Below, one piece after another: positions 47,812-59,667 of a DNA stretch of 64,000 nucleotides (positions are counted from its first letter, which is position 1; every line of letters starts with the position of its first letter). The translations under genes and the position numbers were made by a program. Under the pieces are notes generated by a model that saw only the letters and a list, made by a program, of their open reading frames with translations, was not told the DNA's origin and ran no database searches. The stretch lies in the NCBI GenBank assembly GCA_940337035.1, contig OW679197.1:61959903-62023902 (forward strand), written 5' to 3'. Origin of the DNA: Agriotes lineatus. Lineage: Eukaryota; Arthropoda; Insecta; Coleoptera; Elateridae.

Positions 47812-48053
47812 TGCACTGCCAGAGCTGGGCAGTATTTGTATTTGTAAATACTTTTCTTTATGGAAATACTTTGTAGTATTTAATTACTAGGTATTTAAAT
47901 ACTTTATAATGGGCTGTATTTGTATTTGTAGGTGCAACTATTTTGCAAAGTATTTAGTATTTAAATATAACTTTGGAAGTATTTAAATACTTTTAGACTA
48001 TTTAAATATTTTTAGAGTATTTAAATACTTTCAGTGTATTTAAATATTCCCAT

Positions 48054-48165
48054 CATGACAGTCGTTAGTAGGGTTGGAAGTCCCTATAAAATGTACAGCA
48101 ACGCCTATAATTGGTCTAACAGCTGTTGGATGAGTACAAAATAAAATTTAAAAGGATAAAAAATA
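48054..48165 (+). mobile_element. 3' part of the 5S-related SINE
   Basis: TCATGACAGTCGTTAGTAGG, GTTGGAAGTCCCTATAAAAT and GCCTATAATTGGTCTAACAG match the 3' half of the minus-strand SINE at 42747-43038. It ends with AAAATAAAATTTAAAAG. The 5S-like head is missing, as expected for 5' truncation. Confidence 0.7.
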
Positions 48166-48666
48166 TTTAAATATTTTCAAATGATGACGTATTGAACGTT
48201 TAAAATTACGCAAAAGGTATGTACTAGTTGGAAATATATTTCTTGAAGAAAGAAAGGTAATAAAATACCTTTGAGAGTATTTAACTACCTTTATTTCTTA
48301 AAAATATATATTTCAAGCTAGTAAATACTCTTTACATAGTTTTAAACGTCTGTTAGGTCACCATTTGAGCTATTCTGGCATTATTAGGCATTACAAGTTG
48401 GAATTCACACACCGTAATCCAAATTTTAGCAAAAAAATACTTATAAATTTTAGCAAAAAAAAACTTATTTTATATGAAAAGCTTTCAATTAAACAGTAGT
48501 GCTTGAATAAAAATGAAGTGGAGTATTTGACAGAATATGTTTTTAAGTCACTGGTTTTAGCATCAGATATTCTGAAAGGAAAACCTAATATACATATATT
48601 ATGGATTCGTTATACCAACAATCACCAGTATGAAAATTTATTAAATGTTTGTACAGCTGTGATATT

Positions 48667-50080
48667 TGGGAGTTAACAATTTTTTAGGATGCAAATCGAA
48701 ACAAAAAATCTGTTGAGATTACATTCCTAAAAATTTTAGAAGATTTTTCAGCTAATTTTTGATTTTAAAAAGTTCATTAATTACTAATGGTTTTTTTAAA
48801 TAAAAACCATCAGTTGTGTCAAAATTACAATTTAGTGATTGAAAATAAAAGGTCAATTTAATGTTACGTACGTTTCGCTATTTATTATAGCTTCTTCATG
48901 ACATATTTTAATTAGTTGATACATTTTAAAAATTATGGGACACACACATATAAAATATAAGACAAATAATTTTTAATCTTTAGTACTGGTTTTTTTTATT
49001 ACTTTTGGTTTTGGTTTTATTTTGATTGTGAAACGTGGATAAGATCCAATAGTTATTTATGTAAAAGCAATATGGCCAAATAAGAAATATCAGCTCCTTG
49101 TCAATTTCCATTTTAAATTAACAATAAAAACGACAAAAAGCAACATTTTAAAGCGAGAAAAAAATCCCAACGAGCCAAACACCAAAAAATAAAAATAATA
49201 CGAGACCAGGCTACAGACAAACAAAAATGGCTATTCCTAACCAACGATCCTTCAAAGTAAATAAACTAAAACCATCAAAAATTTAATAAAAAAAATTAAT
49301 TACTAAACCAAGAAACTTGCCATTGATTCTTATACAGCTTCTAACAAAAACTAAATACACACAAGCCAACCATCTAAGTAAATAGATCATTATCTATTTT
49401 TAAGTATCCCGAAAACTAATCCACCTTAGGCTAAGAAATGAAAATATCACAAAATGGAAATTACCATGGAATTCTAAATACATATTGTAGAAGTAGGACC
49501 TCGAGGCCCAAATGGAAAACCCTTCAATACTTTTGAATTAGATAAAAATACTAACATACCATCCCACTTAACTTCAAAAACAAAAATTTATTAATGAGAA
49601 AGAAATATTTTAAAACAAATTCTTCAAAACAAATCAAACAACCGACCAATATAATTAAAAACAACCAATACATACTAAATGTTTTGGAATCCAATTTTAC
49701 ATAAATAACCATTGGATCTTATCCAAGTTTCACAATCAAAATAAAACCAAAACAAAAGTAATTAAAGAAAAACCAGTACTAAAGATTAAAAATTATTTGT
49801 TTTATATTTTATATGTGTGTGTATGTATCAACTAATTAACATATGTCATGAAGAAGCTATAATAAATAGCGAAACGTACGTAACATTAAATTGACCTTTT
49901 ATTTTCAATCACTAAATTGTAATTTTGACACAACTGATGGTTTTTATTTTAAAAAACCATTTGTAATTAATGAACTTTTTAAAATCAAAAATTAGCTGAA
50001 AAATCTTCTAAAATTTTTAGGAATGTAATCTCAACAGATTTTTTGTTTCGATTTGCATCCTAAAAATTTTTTAACTCCCA
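48667..50080. mobile_element. Element with ~390-base inverted repeats nested in the hAT
   Basis: The arms are 48667-49065 and 49695-50080. The outer ends are TGGGAGTTAAC and GTTAACTCCCA-like, and the inner ends ATTTATGTAAAA and TTTTACATAAAT. Each arm contains, on the appropriate strand, TGAAGA, GCTATAATAAATAGC and GAAACG (49847-49880 and the complement at 48867-48900), the order of a degenerate hammerhead core. The 629-base interior is A-rich with short coding-like pieces (ATDKQKWLFLTNDPSK) that I cannot assign. It may be a TIR DNA element or a pair of inverted Penelope pseudo-LTRs. No clear target duplication was found. Confidence 0.6.
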
Positions 50081-50893
50081 AGTATGAAAATTAATCTGGA
50101 AAAACTAAAATCAGAAAATCTCAAGTATTTATCTTCCTCAAATATAAAAAATCTAACTTCAGTTGCTAAATTTGAAGGAAAACTATGTATTTGTACTGAA
50201 AATTTTAAATTGATCTTCAAATTTATTATTAGTTGAAGGCCTAAAACTTATGGCAAAGATGTAAAGGAACTGTAATTTATATGAAAACAAAAAATTAAAA
50301 AAAGCGTTTGTTTCACTTTTTTGTTAATATTCAATATAAGTAATTTTATCAAAAAAGTATTTGCAGAATTTTAAGATTTTTTTGCCGAAATATTTAAAAA
50401 TAACATCTAAACTATGCATTCACCACAAACCAATATAGTTATCTATTTTTTGGGTTTTTAATAATTCATGTAAAATAGCTTAAGTTATGCCATCTGTACT
50501 ACTTGGCTTACTACAATTATTACAAGTATTCGATTGAAAGTAAATTATAAACTTTAAATTTAGTTTTGAAAAATTGTTAAAACTGCTAAAAAGATTATAA
50601 ATGCTGCATTACTATTCAAATACTTTACAAGTCTTTTTACACTTTAGTGATATCTGAAAACTCAAAGTATTTAAATAATTTTAAAATATTTAAATACTTT
50701 TAAAATATTTAAATACTTAAGTATTTAATTATTTTTGTAAAAGTAACTATTAAATATTATAGGTATTTATTATTTAACTATTTTTTGGTCATAAAAAGTA
50801 TTTAGTATTTAAATATATTCGATTTTCATAAAATATTTAGTATTTAGTAGTTAAATACTTTTAAAAAGTATTTTGCCCAGCTCTGTGCACTGC

Positions 50894-52199
50894 ATTGTAT
50901 TAAAACAGCCTACTACAAGTCGAATTTCAGAGCAAAGTTGGCACAACACTTTAAGAATTAATAATTCAAAAACTTACTTCATGGTTTTTTACGTATCTAT
51001 ATTTTCATAAAAATAACAAAACTATTATCAGTACTATGAAAATATTTGATTTATTACTAGAATTACTTATTAATTCCAATTCCAATTCCTCATTTTCTGT
51101 GCATCTGAAAGATATACGCTATTTAAAAAAGTTTATCACCTTCTCTTCGTATTTTTTATTAATACTCATTGCAGTTATAAATTTGCTTCGTATCTAAAAT
51201 ATTAATAATCTTTATTTACAGCGTTTGCAAATGAATTTCAAAATAAGGAAAGTTGCAATTTCGTAATCTCAGTTCAAATAAAATGAAAATCAGTAGAATA
51301 TGAAATCATTTGTGTGAACCATATTTGTCTTGATTTGATTTGATTATGATTTTAGGATCATCCGACTGTTATACATAAATTAAACAACCAAATTTACAGT
51401 TTATTATAACGATTGTTCATTAAGATCATTAGTAAGGTTTTGCGTTTACCGTTTTAATTTCAAACTTATTTTTATAAATGAAAGCTTTGCTTAAGAAATG
51501 TCAGAGGAAGCAGTACTGTTCTCTAAAAATCTCCGACAAGGGTGTAATTGCCTTAATAGTCTAGGAAATTTACAAGAGATAAGGCAAGAGAAAAGCCCAA
51601 ACAAGGCGTTTTATCATTCCTGACGATCGCAGGAATAAGCCCTTGTTTTTACTTTTTGACAACCCACATACTCCCTAGCACAAAGATAAAAGGATACATT
51701 TGCGGTCGCTATCTACTGCATGAAAGTAATAATTCAGGCAGTATCAAAGGGTTGGAGTTCAGGAAGGGCAGTCTTTCGATAACATAACCGTAGAGAAGTC
51801 TACTAGTTTAGACGAACAGTTCAGAAAGACCCGGATGTGAGCGCTAAGATTGTCGAGGGAGGAAGTAAATAAAATATTACGCCCCATTAAGTCACTTCAC
51901 AGCTTGGTGGACTGAATTGAGCCTAATTATGCGACATCATGTTTTGAATGCAGGGTTCTGGATTTATTTGAATTGCTAGTAGTGTACAAAGTTTATTTTA
52001 AAATTCAGAAAGGTACAATAACAATAATTTTAAAAAAATGAATCCTTTGTATATGGAGCATTATTCAATAAAATGTAACAGCATAGCACCAGATCAGTTA
52101 CTACCAACCTAATTGTATATACTGAGAATATTCACTTGTAATACTATGAGTAGTCCATTGGAATGTCCATTGCGCTTTGGTACGTTTAGGACGAGTGCG
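50894..52199. other. Unassigned; possible LINE-like coding traces
   Basis: Around 51480-51850 the sequence is less AT-rich with weakly coding-like reading, but I cannot name a domain. No terminal repeats were found. Confidence 0.3.
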
Positions 52200-52345
52200 C
52201 TATCTATATGAAAGTAGGTGGATACTGTTTACACCGATTTCTGCAAGGCGTTTGAGAACGTGATCATCAGATCGGCGACTTGCTGAGGTTGCTGTACATG
52301 GTGACGTATTTCGTTGGTTTATATAATGTATATTTATCTGCATCG
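52200..52345 (+). pseudogene. Fragment of LINE reverse transcriptase
   Basis: One frame reads VDTVYTDFCKAFENV, the reverse-transcriptase box that starts D-x-x-K-A-F-D. Another frame immediately continues RRLAEVAVHGDVFRWFI, the following block of jockey-like enzymes (LAEVGVHGxxLRW). The frameshift between them and the short length show a dead fragment. Confidence 0.65.
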
Positions 52346-53079
52346 GTAGATTATTTACCAAATTAATTTGTGTATCGTGAAGAGCTTTATTAGTGCACTC
52401 TTTTTTATAAAACAAAGAATACATTGAACCAGAATTTATTGATCAAGATAAAATGTTGGACAATACATGTTTGTTTATGACACTTAACGAAATTCGTTTG
52501 ATTCAAAAACTAATATAGTTAATATCTATAAATGTTCTAAAGCTGTTAATTTGAGTTGAATTTACGTTAAGTATGGCGTGCAGTAGGAATGACACCTTGC
52601 TCCTTCATAGTTTAACATATTATCATATGATGATTTTTTGTTTTCCAAGCGTTATTATATTTTGATGCAATCAAAATTTATCACTCAATTAAATCAGTTT
52701 CTGATGTGCAAATTATTGATTGAAAAATATATTATAATTAAATGTTGACGAATGTCATCTACATTTTACACGAAATAGCAGAAACTTAGTAACGTGTACA
52801 TAAAGGGAATTGAGACGTTGGTATTAATTATTTTTGTGGGCAAAGTGATTTATGACAGCTATATTGATACATTACTACAGAAGCTAACAGGTGGTTGAAT
52901 TTCACTGTAATAACCGTCACAGACTTTTTGAAATTTCAAAATTCGCATGGAGTTCTGTATTGGCCAAAATCTCTAATATGAACACAAAACTACAAAGAAG
53001 GTCATGAATGCCCAAGTAGTCTCTGGTAAAAGAGGCGATCAAAAAAAAATCGACAGAGTGCTAAGAATACCTAAGTGTC

Positions 53080-55060
53080 GGGCTGCCAAACACAACTGAC
53101 CATAGCAATGTGCGATCGATTTTATCGGAAGAAACATGATTAGAGTTATAATTTATACCTAATATGGACTAAGACACATTAAATGGGACTTCGGAATTAG
53201 TGAAGCTAGAAAGAGAGGAGAACAAGGTGAAATATTAGAGTGACAAAATGACAAAAGAGGGTATAATACCATACAATAGTAAATTGGTTCAGAAAATTTA
53301 AAACGAACACAAACGAAAGATACTATTCAGAAAGAAAACATGTAGGAAGAAAGAACTCATTAAATTAAAAGATACAAATTGCAGTATTACCTCAGAGTTC
53401 AAATTTTCAGGGTGCTGTAAAAATTGTATAGCTACACAGGTGTTTTCAAGTTGACAATGACAACTGAAGAATGGTAAAAGAGCAGACGAGAAAAGTATAG
53501 TAGCAGCTATGTTAAAGGAAAGAGGAGATGTACTAATAGAAGAACTAGGAAAACTATTTCAATAGATGTTTAATGGAAGTTGTCAATGAAAATTGGACCA
53601 AGTAATGCTATGATTATTATTGTATATAAAAAGAGTAATACAGAAAACCTCGAAAATTATAGCCCAATCATCTTATTATCAGAAATAAACAAGCTATTAC
53701 ATAAAATCAATAGAAATCAGTTAAGTTCAAAATTCGATTACACTATTAGGATACTCCTGTAGAGATTACATAAATGAGGTACAGATAATCATAGAGCAGG
53801 GGTGGCGAACCTTTATTGATCTACGTGCCATTTTTTCTAAAAAAATGGTTAATGAGGCCATGACGTGCCATCAAATAATGCCAGGTAGAAATAGACTAAA
53901 AATACATATTCCTAGGTACATAATCTAGCTAAAAGGCGGGAGCTGAAGAAGACTAACATGGAGGTGGCGGACAGCCTGGAGTGCCGTGCAAACAACGAAA
54001 GTGGGCCCCAAAATTCCGCAAGAGCGTACTGAACGTAAGGATTGCAACCATAAACAATTATCCTAACGTTCAGTGGGCTTTCGTTACTTCCAAATTCTCT
54101 CTCACAAATGAACCAAGCTATAATTAAGCTGGTGAAGCACGAAGCCGAGGGGCAACCAACTTATTCAAGCGAAGGCTGGGATGGAAAAGGTCGAGAAATA
54201 CTACCACACCCAATTTAACTCAGGTTATCAAAGTCTCCCAAAAATTGGAAAAGGACCACCAGAAAAACTATTAGAATGCAGAGTGGTCTAAATTGATAGC
54301 AACATAGCTGTAATTTGCTGAAAAATGTTATCACAAGATGAAAATAGGGTTGCCTAGCTACGCAGGGGAAAATTTATTCAATATTTAAAAATAAATGTGA
54401 ATAGGACTGCCTAACAATCCAGGGGAAAACTTACAAAATAAATGCTTAAAGTAAAATCCAACTAGTTATTTCTAATACTGCATGCGAACTTTAAACTAAG
54501 CGTAACAGCGCCCCTCCCGCCGTCCCTCCGCGTCGCCCGCGCTAGCTCACTCCGTAGCCCACTCCCATCCGTTCGGTCAGAAATTCGCGCGAAATCTACC
54601 TATCTCTGTCGCGCAGTCTGTTGCCGTTCCGGCCCCGGTAGCCTTGTTCACAATGAACTTTGTTACTATGACCTCAAATGTAGACGAAAAAATCAATTGT
54701 TTCGATGAGGTACCTAAATTCCTTAATTAAGGCCGTGCCCAAATTATTTTGCCGCGTGCCATCAATGGCACGCGTGCCATTGGTTCGCCACCCCTGTCAT
54801 AGAGGATGGAAATCAGTGACAAAAGGAAATGCACATGGGATTCATAGATTTATTGACCGAAATAATATGGAAAATACTAAGAAAATATAGAATTTCGGTG
54901 AAATAAATTAAGTAAAGTAACGTAGGAAAGTACGGAGCGAGTATAAACACAAAGGTATCGAATCGTTCAAATATCTAGTAGAATCGGGACTTAGGCAGAG
55001 GTGTATACATTCACGAATACTGTTACTTATAATCATGAATTGGGTAATGAGGAAAACAAC
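53080..55060 (+). pseudogene. LINE remnant split by a hAT element
   Basis: The start contains TDHSNVRSILSEE, similar to the end of an endonuclease domain. At 53580-53760 comes NAMIIIVYKKSNTENLENYS and PIILLSEINKLL, the first reverse-transcriptase blocks. Then SCRDYINEVQIIIE is broken by the hAT at 53797-54796 and resumes as DGNQ...KEMHMGFIDLL. A later IMNWVMRKTTDD (about 55030) resembles the region before the catalytic box. Many stops and deletions are present; the catalytic FADD box was not found. Confidence 0.7.
53797..54796. mobile_element. Non-autonomous hAT transposon, 1000 bp
   Basis: The termini are CAGGGGTGGCGAACCTTTAT and TGGTTCGCCACCCCTG. The exact 8-bp duplication TCATAGAG lies at 53789-53796 and 54797-54804. 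Subterminal GTGCCAT repeats occur at both ends (CGTGCCATCAAATAATG, GCGTGCCATCAATGGCAC). A GC-rich internal block at 54490-54650 precedes a short ATG frame (MTSNVDEKINCFDE), possibly the relic of a transposase 5' end. It interrupts a LINE reading frame, so it is the younger of the two. Confidence 0.92.
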
Positions 55061-55716
55061 GGATGATGTTTGTTTAATAATGGAACGAAGAAGCTATTTT
55101 TAAGAAAAATTGGTATTACTGAAGACAAGAGAGAGAAAGAGAAACAACTTTATTTATAACAAAGTAAAGCTGCGTGCATTTTGCAAGTTGCTTTGTAACA
55201 CAGCATACTTATCTCTCTACACAGACAAAGTTCTAAAACAACAGACATTAAGAATAAATTCAACAGATACAAGATAGATAGTGTTAGGAAGAAATACAAT
55301 ACAAAACGAAATAAATTACGTAATTAGGTAATATCATAGACGAGCGTGGGGGTTGTTTTGTCATTCAGATGTTAAAAGAAGAATTTGTAAAGCACAGAAT
55401 ATCTTCAATATATTGCGTAAAATTTGGTCTTGAAGAGAAAAAAAAAACTAAGATAATGTAAACGTAATGAGTGTTATGTTATAAGCAAGAAACAACAGAA
55501 ATTCAAACATTTCTAAACAAATAACTCAAAAAAAAATTGAAAATATATATTGCAATGCAAATGCAAACACCTAGCTAGAGAAAGTAACAAGCACCATTAA
55601 CAAACGACGGTGTTCACAATATGCAATGATTTATTTTTGGACGTTGACATTTTAAACTTAAGGCTTATAACATTTGAGAAAATGTTACATTCCAAGGTAT
55701 TTGCTGAATGAGTAGG
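55061..55716. other. AT-rich spacer, nothing recognised
   Basis: No domain, RNA gene or repeat boundary was supported. Confidence 0.35.
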
Positions 55717-55720
55717 TAAA

Positions 55721-56360
55721 TTCTTCTTCTTCCTCTTCTTAGGGTGCCAATCCGTTGCGAATGCTGGCGATCATCATAGCAATCCTGACTTTGTCTGCAG
55801 CAATCCGGAAGAGTCCTGGGGATGTTGTGTTGAACCAGCTCCTGAAATTTTCAGCCATGATATCCTTGGTCTTCCTGGTCATCTTCTTCCAAAGATTTTT
55901 CCTTGTAGGATTTCCTGCAGCAGAGCGTATCTTCCTTCGTTTCGCATGATGTTACCTAGGTATCCTAGTTTGCGGGCTTTAATTGTGTTCATAAGTTCTA
56001 GGTCTCTTTTCATTCTTCTCAGAACTTCCACGTTTGTCACTGTTGCCGTCCAAGGAATTCTCAGGATTCTCCTGTACAGCCACATCTCGAAAGCGTTGAG
56101 TTTTTTAGTTGTGGTTTCATTGAGTGTCCAGGATTCTACACCATAAAGGAGAGGGGAAAAGACGTAGCATCGCAGGAGTCTTACTTTTATGTCAAGGGCG
56201 AGGTTATGACTTTTGAAGAAGGCGCTCATGCGGTTGAAGGTTGATCTGGCTTTTCCTATTCGTGCTTTTATTTTCTGTGGTTATTCCAGTCCTCATTAAT
56301 GATGGTTCTCAGGCAGTTGTAGCGATGAACTCTTTCGATAGCAGCTTGGTATAGGTAAAT
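55721..56360 (-). pseudogene. LINE endonuclease-reverse transcriptase, C-terminal end
   Basis: On the minus strand it runs from about 56360 to the (GAA)n-type tail at 55721-55741. An upstream piece reads RVHRYNCLRTIINEDWN, then a 116-codon open frame (55879-56229) contains SHNLALDIKVRLLRCYVF, LLYGVESWTLNETTTKK, FEMWLYRRILRIPW, and RKLGYLGNIMRNEGRYALLQ. This order is the C terminus of insect non-LTR retrotransposon ORFs. Frameshifts break it on both sides and the catalytic domain is absent. The AAGAAG tail shared with the SINE at 35.8 kb suggests that they use the same priming signal. Confidence 0.85.
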
Positions 56361-56435
56361 TGATTGTCAGTAATTAATAATGTGTGTAACGTATTTGTTA
56401 GTGTCTTTCAGAACTTCATAATAATAATACAACAT

Positions 56436-56575
56436 TTCTTCTTCTTAGGGTGCCATCTCCGTCCGAAGGTTGGCCATCATTATGGCTATTTGTATTTTAT
56501 TCACAGCATTTCTGAAAAGCGGGTTTGACCTGCAGTTGTACCACTCTCTTAGATTACGCAGCCATATATCAATTA
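56436..56575 (-). mobile_element. 5'-truncated 3' end of a related LINE
   Basis: TTCTTCTTAGGGTGCCATCT on the + strand corresponds to the tail and last codons of the LINE at 55721-56360 (TTCTTAGGGTGCCAATCC). The following bases match its last coding region only weakly (GCCATCATTATGGCTAT). It lies 80 bases beyond that LINE, in the same orientation. Confidence 0.6.
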
Positions 56576-56624
56576 AAAAAATCTCAGTATATATGTAGAT
56601 ACACATAAATGAAGGTAAAACATT

Positions 56625-57343
56625 AAAAAAATGTATAAAGGGCTTTACTTAAAACCCTCGCAAGTGGACGTTGTGGCACTAAATAATTTTAAAAATCAAA
56701 GGAAAATAGGGATAAAAATATCTTCACGTTCGTAATATAACTGGTACAATAAAAGGAAACACTTGGCAATACGAATTAAATCAATTTCAATAAAAAAAAA
56801 TACCGGCGACAGGATTCGAAGTACAGCGCCTGCAAACGCGAATTTAAATCCGGGCGCTGATCCACGGTCCCATTGACAATCTCCCCCGGCTTTGCGATGT
56901 GCGGCTATATTTAACAACACGGACCTGTTCAAACTTTTTGACTTTTTTACAACATTACCCTGTATATCTTGGTCCCTATTTTCGTCAAGTGTAAATCCTA
57001 ACCTATGTGCAAATTATTACTTTTATCTGTTTCTCAGTTAACGCAAAAATAGACAATTTTTTATTTTTAAGGTGCTCACCATGTACTTATATATTTGTCA
57101 GAAACGTTCTCGATTTCATACCAGGTAGACATATAATCTACATGAAAAATATCGTCTCCAATAAATAGTTTTTGAGTTATACTGCCAACAGACGGTCGGA
57201 CGGACAGACAGACAAACAGAATTGCGAAAACCGTCTTTTCGTCATCTAGGAACCCTAAAACGTGAGGATCTGAAGACATCTCGTAAGGTGATTTTTTCGT
57301 GATTACAATACTTCCTTCGCCTTTTAGACGAGGGAAGTAAAAA
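56625..57343. repeat. Composite repeat, complete copy
   Basis: It has the same order as at 27.4 and 36.0 kb: CCCTCGCAAGTGGACGTTGT, ATATCTTCACGTTCGTAATA, an antisense tRNA-like section (B-box complement GGATTCGAAG), AAGGTGCTCACCATGTAC, GGACAGACAGAC and the terminal hairpin 57310-57338 then TAAAAA. It is the most complete uninterrupted copy, about 0.72 kb. An additional segment GGAAACACTTGGCAATAC distinguishes it and the 61.7-kb copy as a subfamily. Confidence 0.75.
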
Positions 57344-59381
57344 CTATATATGTTTAACTATATTTCAAATCAATTAGCTAACAAAACACTTATCATTACT
57401 TAAATTATTAATAATAATTGTTATTTGTGTGATCTAATATCACTGATTATTAATTGTTATTTATTTATGAATTCAATATTTTTAGATATTAATTAATGTA
57501 TAAATGAATATATCATTAGGTTCGTTTTGTCATATCCCTAAAATGTAATTAAAGAGATAAACTACTCATTATTAGTATGTTGATTTGTCTAAATTATTAT
57601 CGTGCAGGACCTTTCTCAGTAAAGTGTAACAGAGGTAAAAATGATAATTTTTTAAAATCGACAGTAACCACTATTTGCTTAAAATAGTTATAGCATTAGA
57701 CAAATTATAGTATATAATGTGTCAATGTTGGTAAGGCGTTTTTATCAATTAAAATCAATGTTTGAACACAGCGCTATCCAACTGGCGATATTCCACGTTA
57801 TTAAGGCAATCTCCCATCAACACTGTTTAAGTGCTTTCCAGAACTATTTGTCTGCATTTAGCTTGTAATTTAATCTATTACCTTTCTCGGCTACTTGAAA
57901 CTGCTGCACTTGTTTCTTTTGTTGAAATTCTTAACTCTTGCGAAAGAGACACATCACACATCACTTCAATCAATTCCGATTTGTAAAAAATATGTACAAT
58001 TGAGCATTATAAGATGAATAGCTGTCGTTCTGAAAGAAAGTTTTTCATTAATTCCAAGCTTCTATAAAATAAATTCTGAATACTATTTTTCTAGTGTATT
58101 AGAAAAATAAACGATTTTAGGAGGTTACAGTTGCGTTAATTCTGTCGCTTTATCGGGAAAGTAGAAGTAGAATAAGCAGACTTAATATTTTAAAGGATTA
58201 ATCAAATATTGCCGTGGTTTTTAATGAAGAAACTAGTTAACCCAAAAGAAAATTAGTAACTGTCAAAATATCTCCTTGAGTTACGAAAATTGCGTTCAAA
58301 TGAGTTTTTATCAAAGTAAAAGTTATGCTTTGAAAGTTTTGTTCGCCCTACGCATTTCTTTCACGATCTATATAGGTTTCAGGGTACATAAAAATTTCGC
58401 TTTGTTTCAAAAATTAACTATTCGTAATTTTGAAATATAGTCGAACGTGGAATTCAAATAACATAAAGCAATAAAAAATATGTTTGCTAAAAAAATAAGT
58501 AAATGATTTAACTTAGCAATGTTAATATATTTTATGATAGCATTTTCCGAACTTAAAAAAAAGTTTCTTGTACTATATATTCCTTAAATACTTTGAAATA
58601 TTGAAAACATATGAGAGTATATTTGAGTGACCGCTAGATTAAGTGGAGATAGCCTGCAGATCTTTAAATAAAGTAACTATCGCATAAAATGAGCGCCAAC
58701 AAGTTTTTCAATTACAAAAACTATACTCAGATAGGTTAAAAACTTATAAACTCAGTAGAATTGCAGCAGGCAACAACACAATATCTGAAGTACAGAAAGT
58801 AGCAGTAACGAAATCAGACACTGAATGATATAAACACGTGCATTTAATTTATTAAACAACAATGCATATAATAACGAGTACAGAAATTCTGTAATTTTGA
58901 TTAGGCGTCACTTACTCGAAAAGTGCACCTCAAATTAACGCTATCATATCAGTGATTAGCACACTTTAATACACAATCTAATATTTAACCAGTAAAATGT
59001 ACAATTACATCTTAAGTACAGCTACAGTTTGTTTTACCGTGCTTGCGGTACAAATATTAACACAAATCATTAGGTTGCACTACTTATCTGAGAGTCTCAC
59101 GCTGCCGCAGGAGTTAAAACGAATAGCCCCCAAATTGGCTCAAAGCTTCTAGTGCAAAAGGTGAAACGACTAGCCCCCAAACTGGATGAAAGCTGCGGCT
59201 GCAGGAGGTCGACGCCAGTTTACGCCATTAGCAAAGCCCTCAGCCAATGAAACCCAAACTCAAACTAAGCTCGCTCGAGGCAGAGGGGCCTACTGAAGTC
59301 GAAGAGATCGCAGAAGTTACCACACTCCGTGCGACATTTGTAAGATAATTACTAAACAAGGGAAATTGTTGACGTTTTGCA
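57344..59381. other. No recognised gene; short GC-richer stretch near 59100-59330
   Basis: Around 59100-59330 a partly repeated phrase (ACGAATAGCCCCCAAATTGG and ACGACTAGCCCCCAAACTGG, about 65 bases apart) lies in a GC-richer patch. Nothing coding was supported. The remainder is AT-rich. Confidence 0.4.
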
Positions 59382-59667
59382 CCCTGCAGGTGACGCTAAA
59401 AATACCGAAAAAAAGTCAGCTCATTGCAATTACGTTACCACAATTGAAATTGAAGAAATTGCACTCACCCTGTAAATACAGGCTATTAGCCAAAACGGCG
59501 AGATGTCCTGTGATAATAACACATCCCTGCAGGTGACGCTAAAAATACCGAAAAAAAGTCAGCTCATTGCAATTACGTTACCACAATTGAAATTGAAGAA
59601 ATTGCACTCACCCTGTAAATACAGGCTATTAGCCAAAACGGCGAGATGTCCTGTGATAATAACACAT
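59382..59667. repeat. Exact 143-bp tandem duplication
   Basis: 59382-59524 and 59525-59667 are identical over all 143 bases, each beginning CCCTGCAGGTGACGC and ending GATAATAACACAT. The identity continues for a further CCCT. It could be a recent duplication or an assembly artefact. The unit contains a small hairpin CACCCTGTAAATACAGG. Confidence 0.9.

Larger units (their letters stand above)
47820..50885. mobile_element. hAT-type element, 3066 bp, with subterminal repeats
   Basis: The termini are CAGAGCTGGGCAGTATTTG and TATTTTGCCCAGCTCTG. An exact 8-bp duplication TGCACTGC lies at 47812-47819 and 50886-50893. Both ends carry dense subterminal repeats of TATTTAAATACTTT (about 47850-48040 and 50660-50870), the arrangement of transposase binding sites in hAT elements. 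No transposase frame is visible. The interior holds a 5S-SINE fragment (about 48054) and a long inverted-repeat element (48667-50080). Confidence 0.88.

Noticed and set aside
48300..50880. CRISPR-like array from repeated TATTTAAATACTTT
   Set aside because: Eukaryotic context, variable spacing and position at transposon ends; better explained as subterminal repeats.
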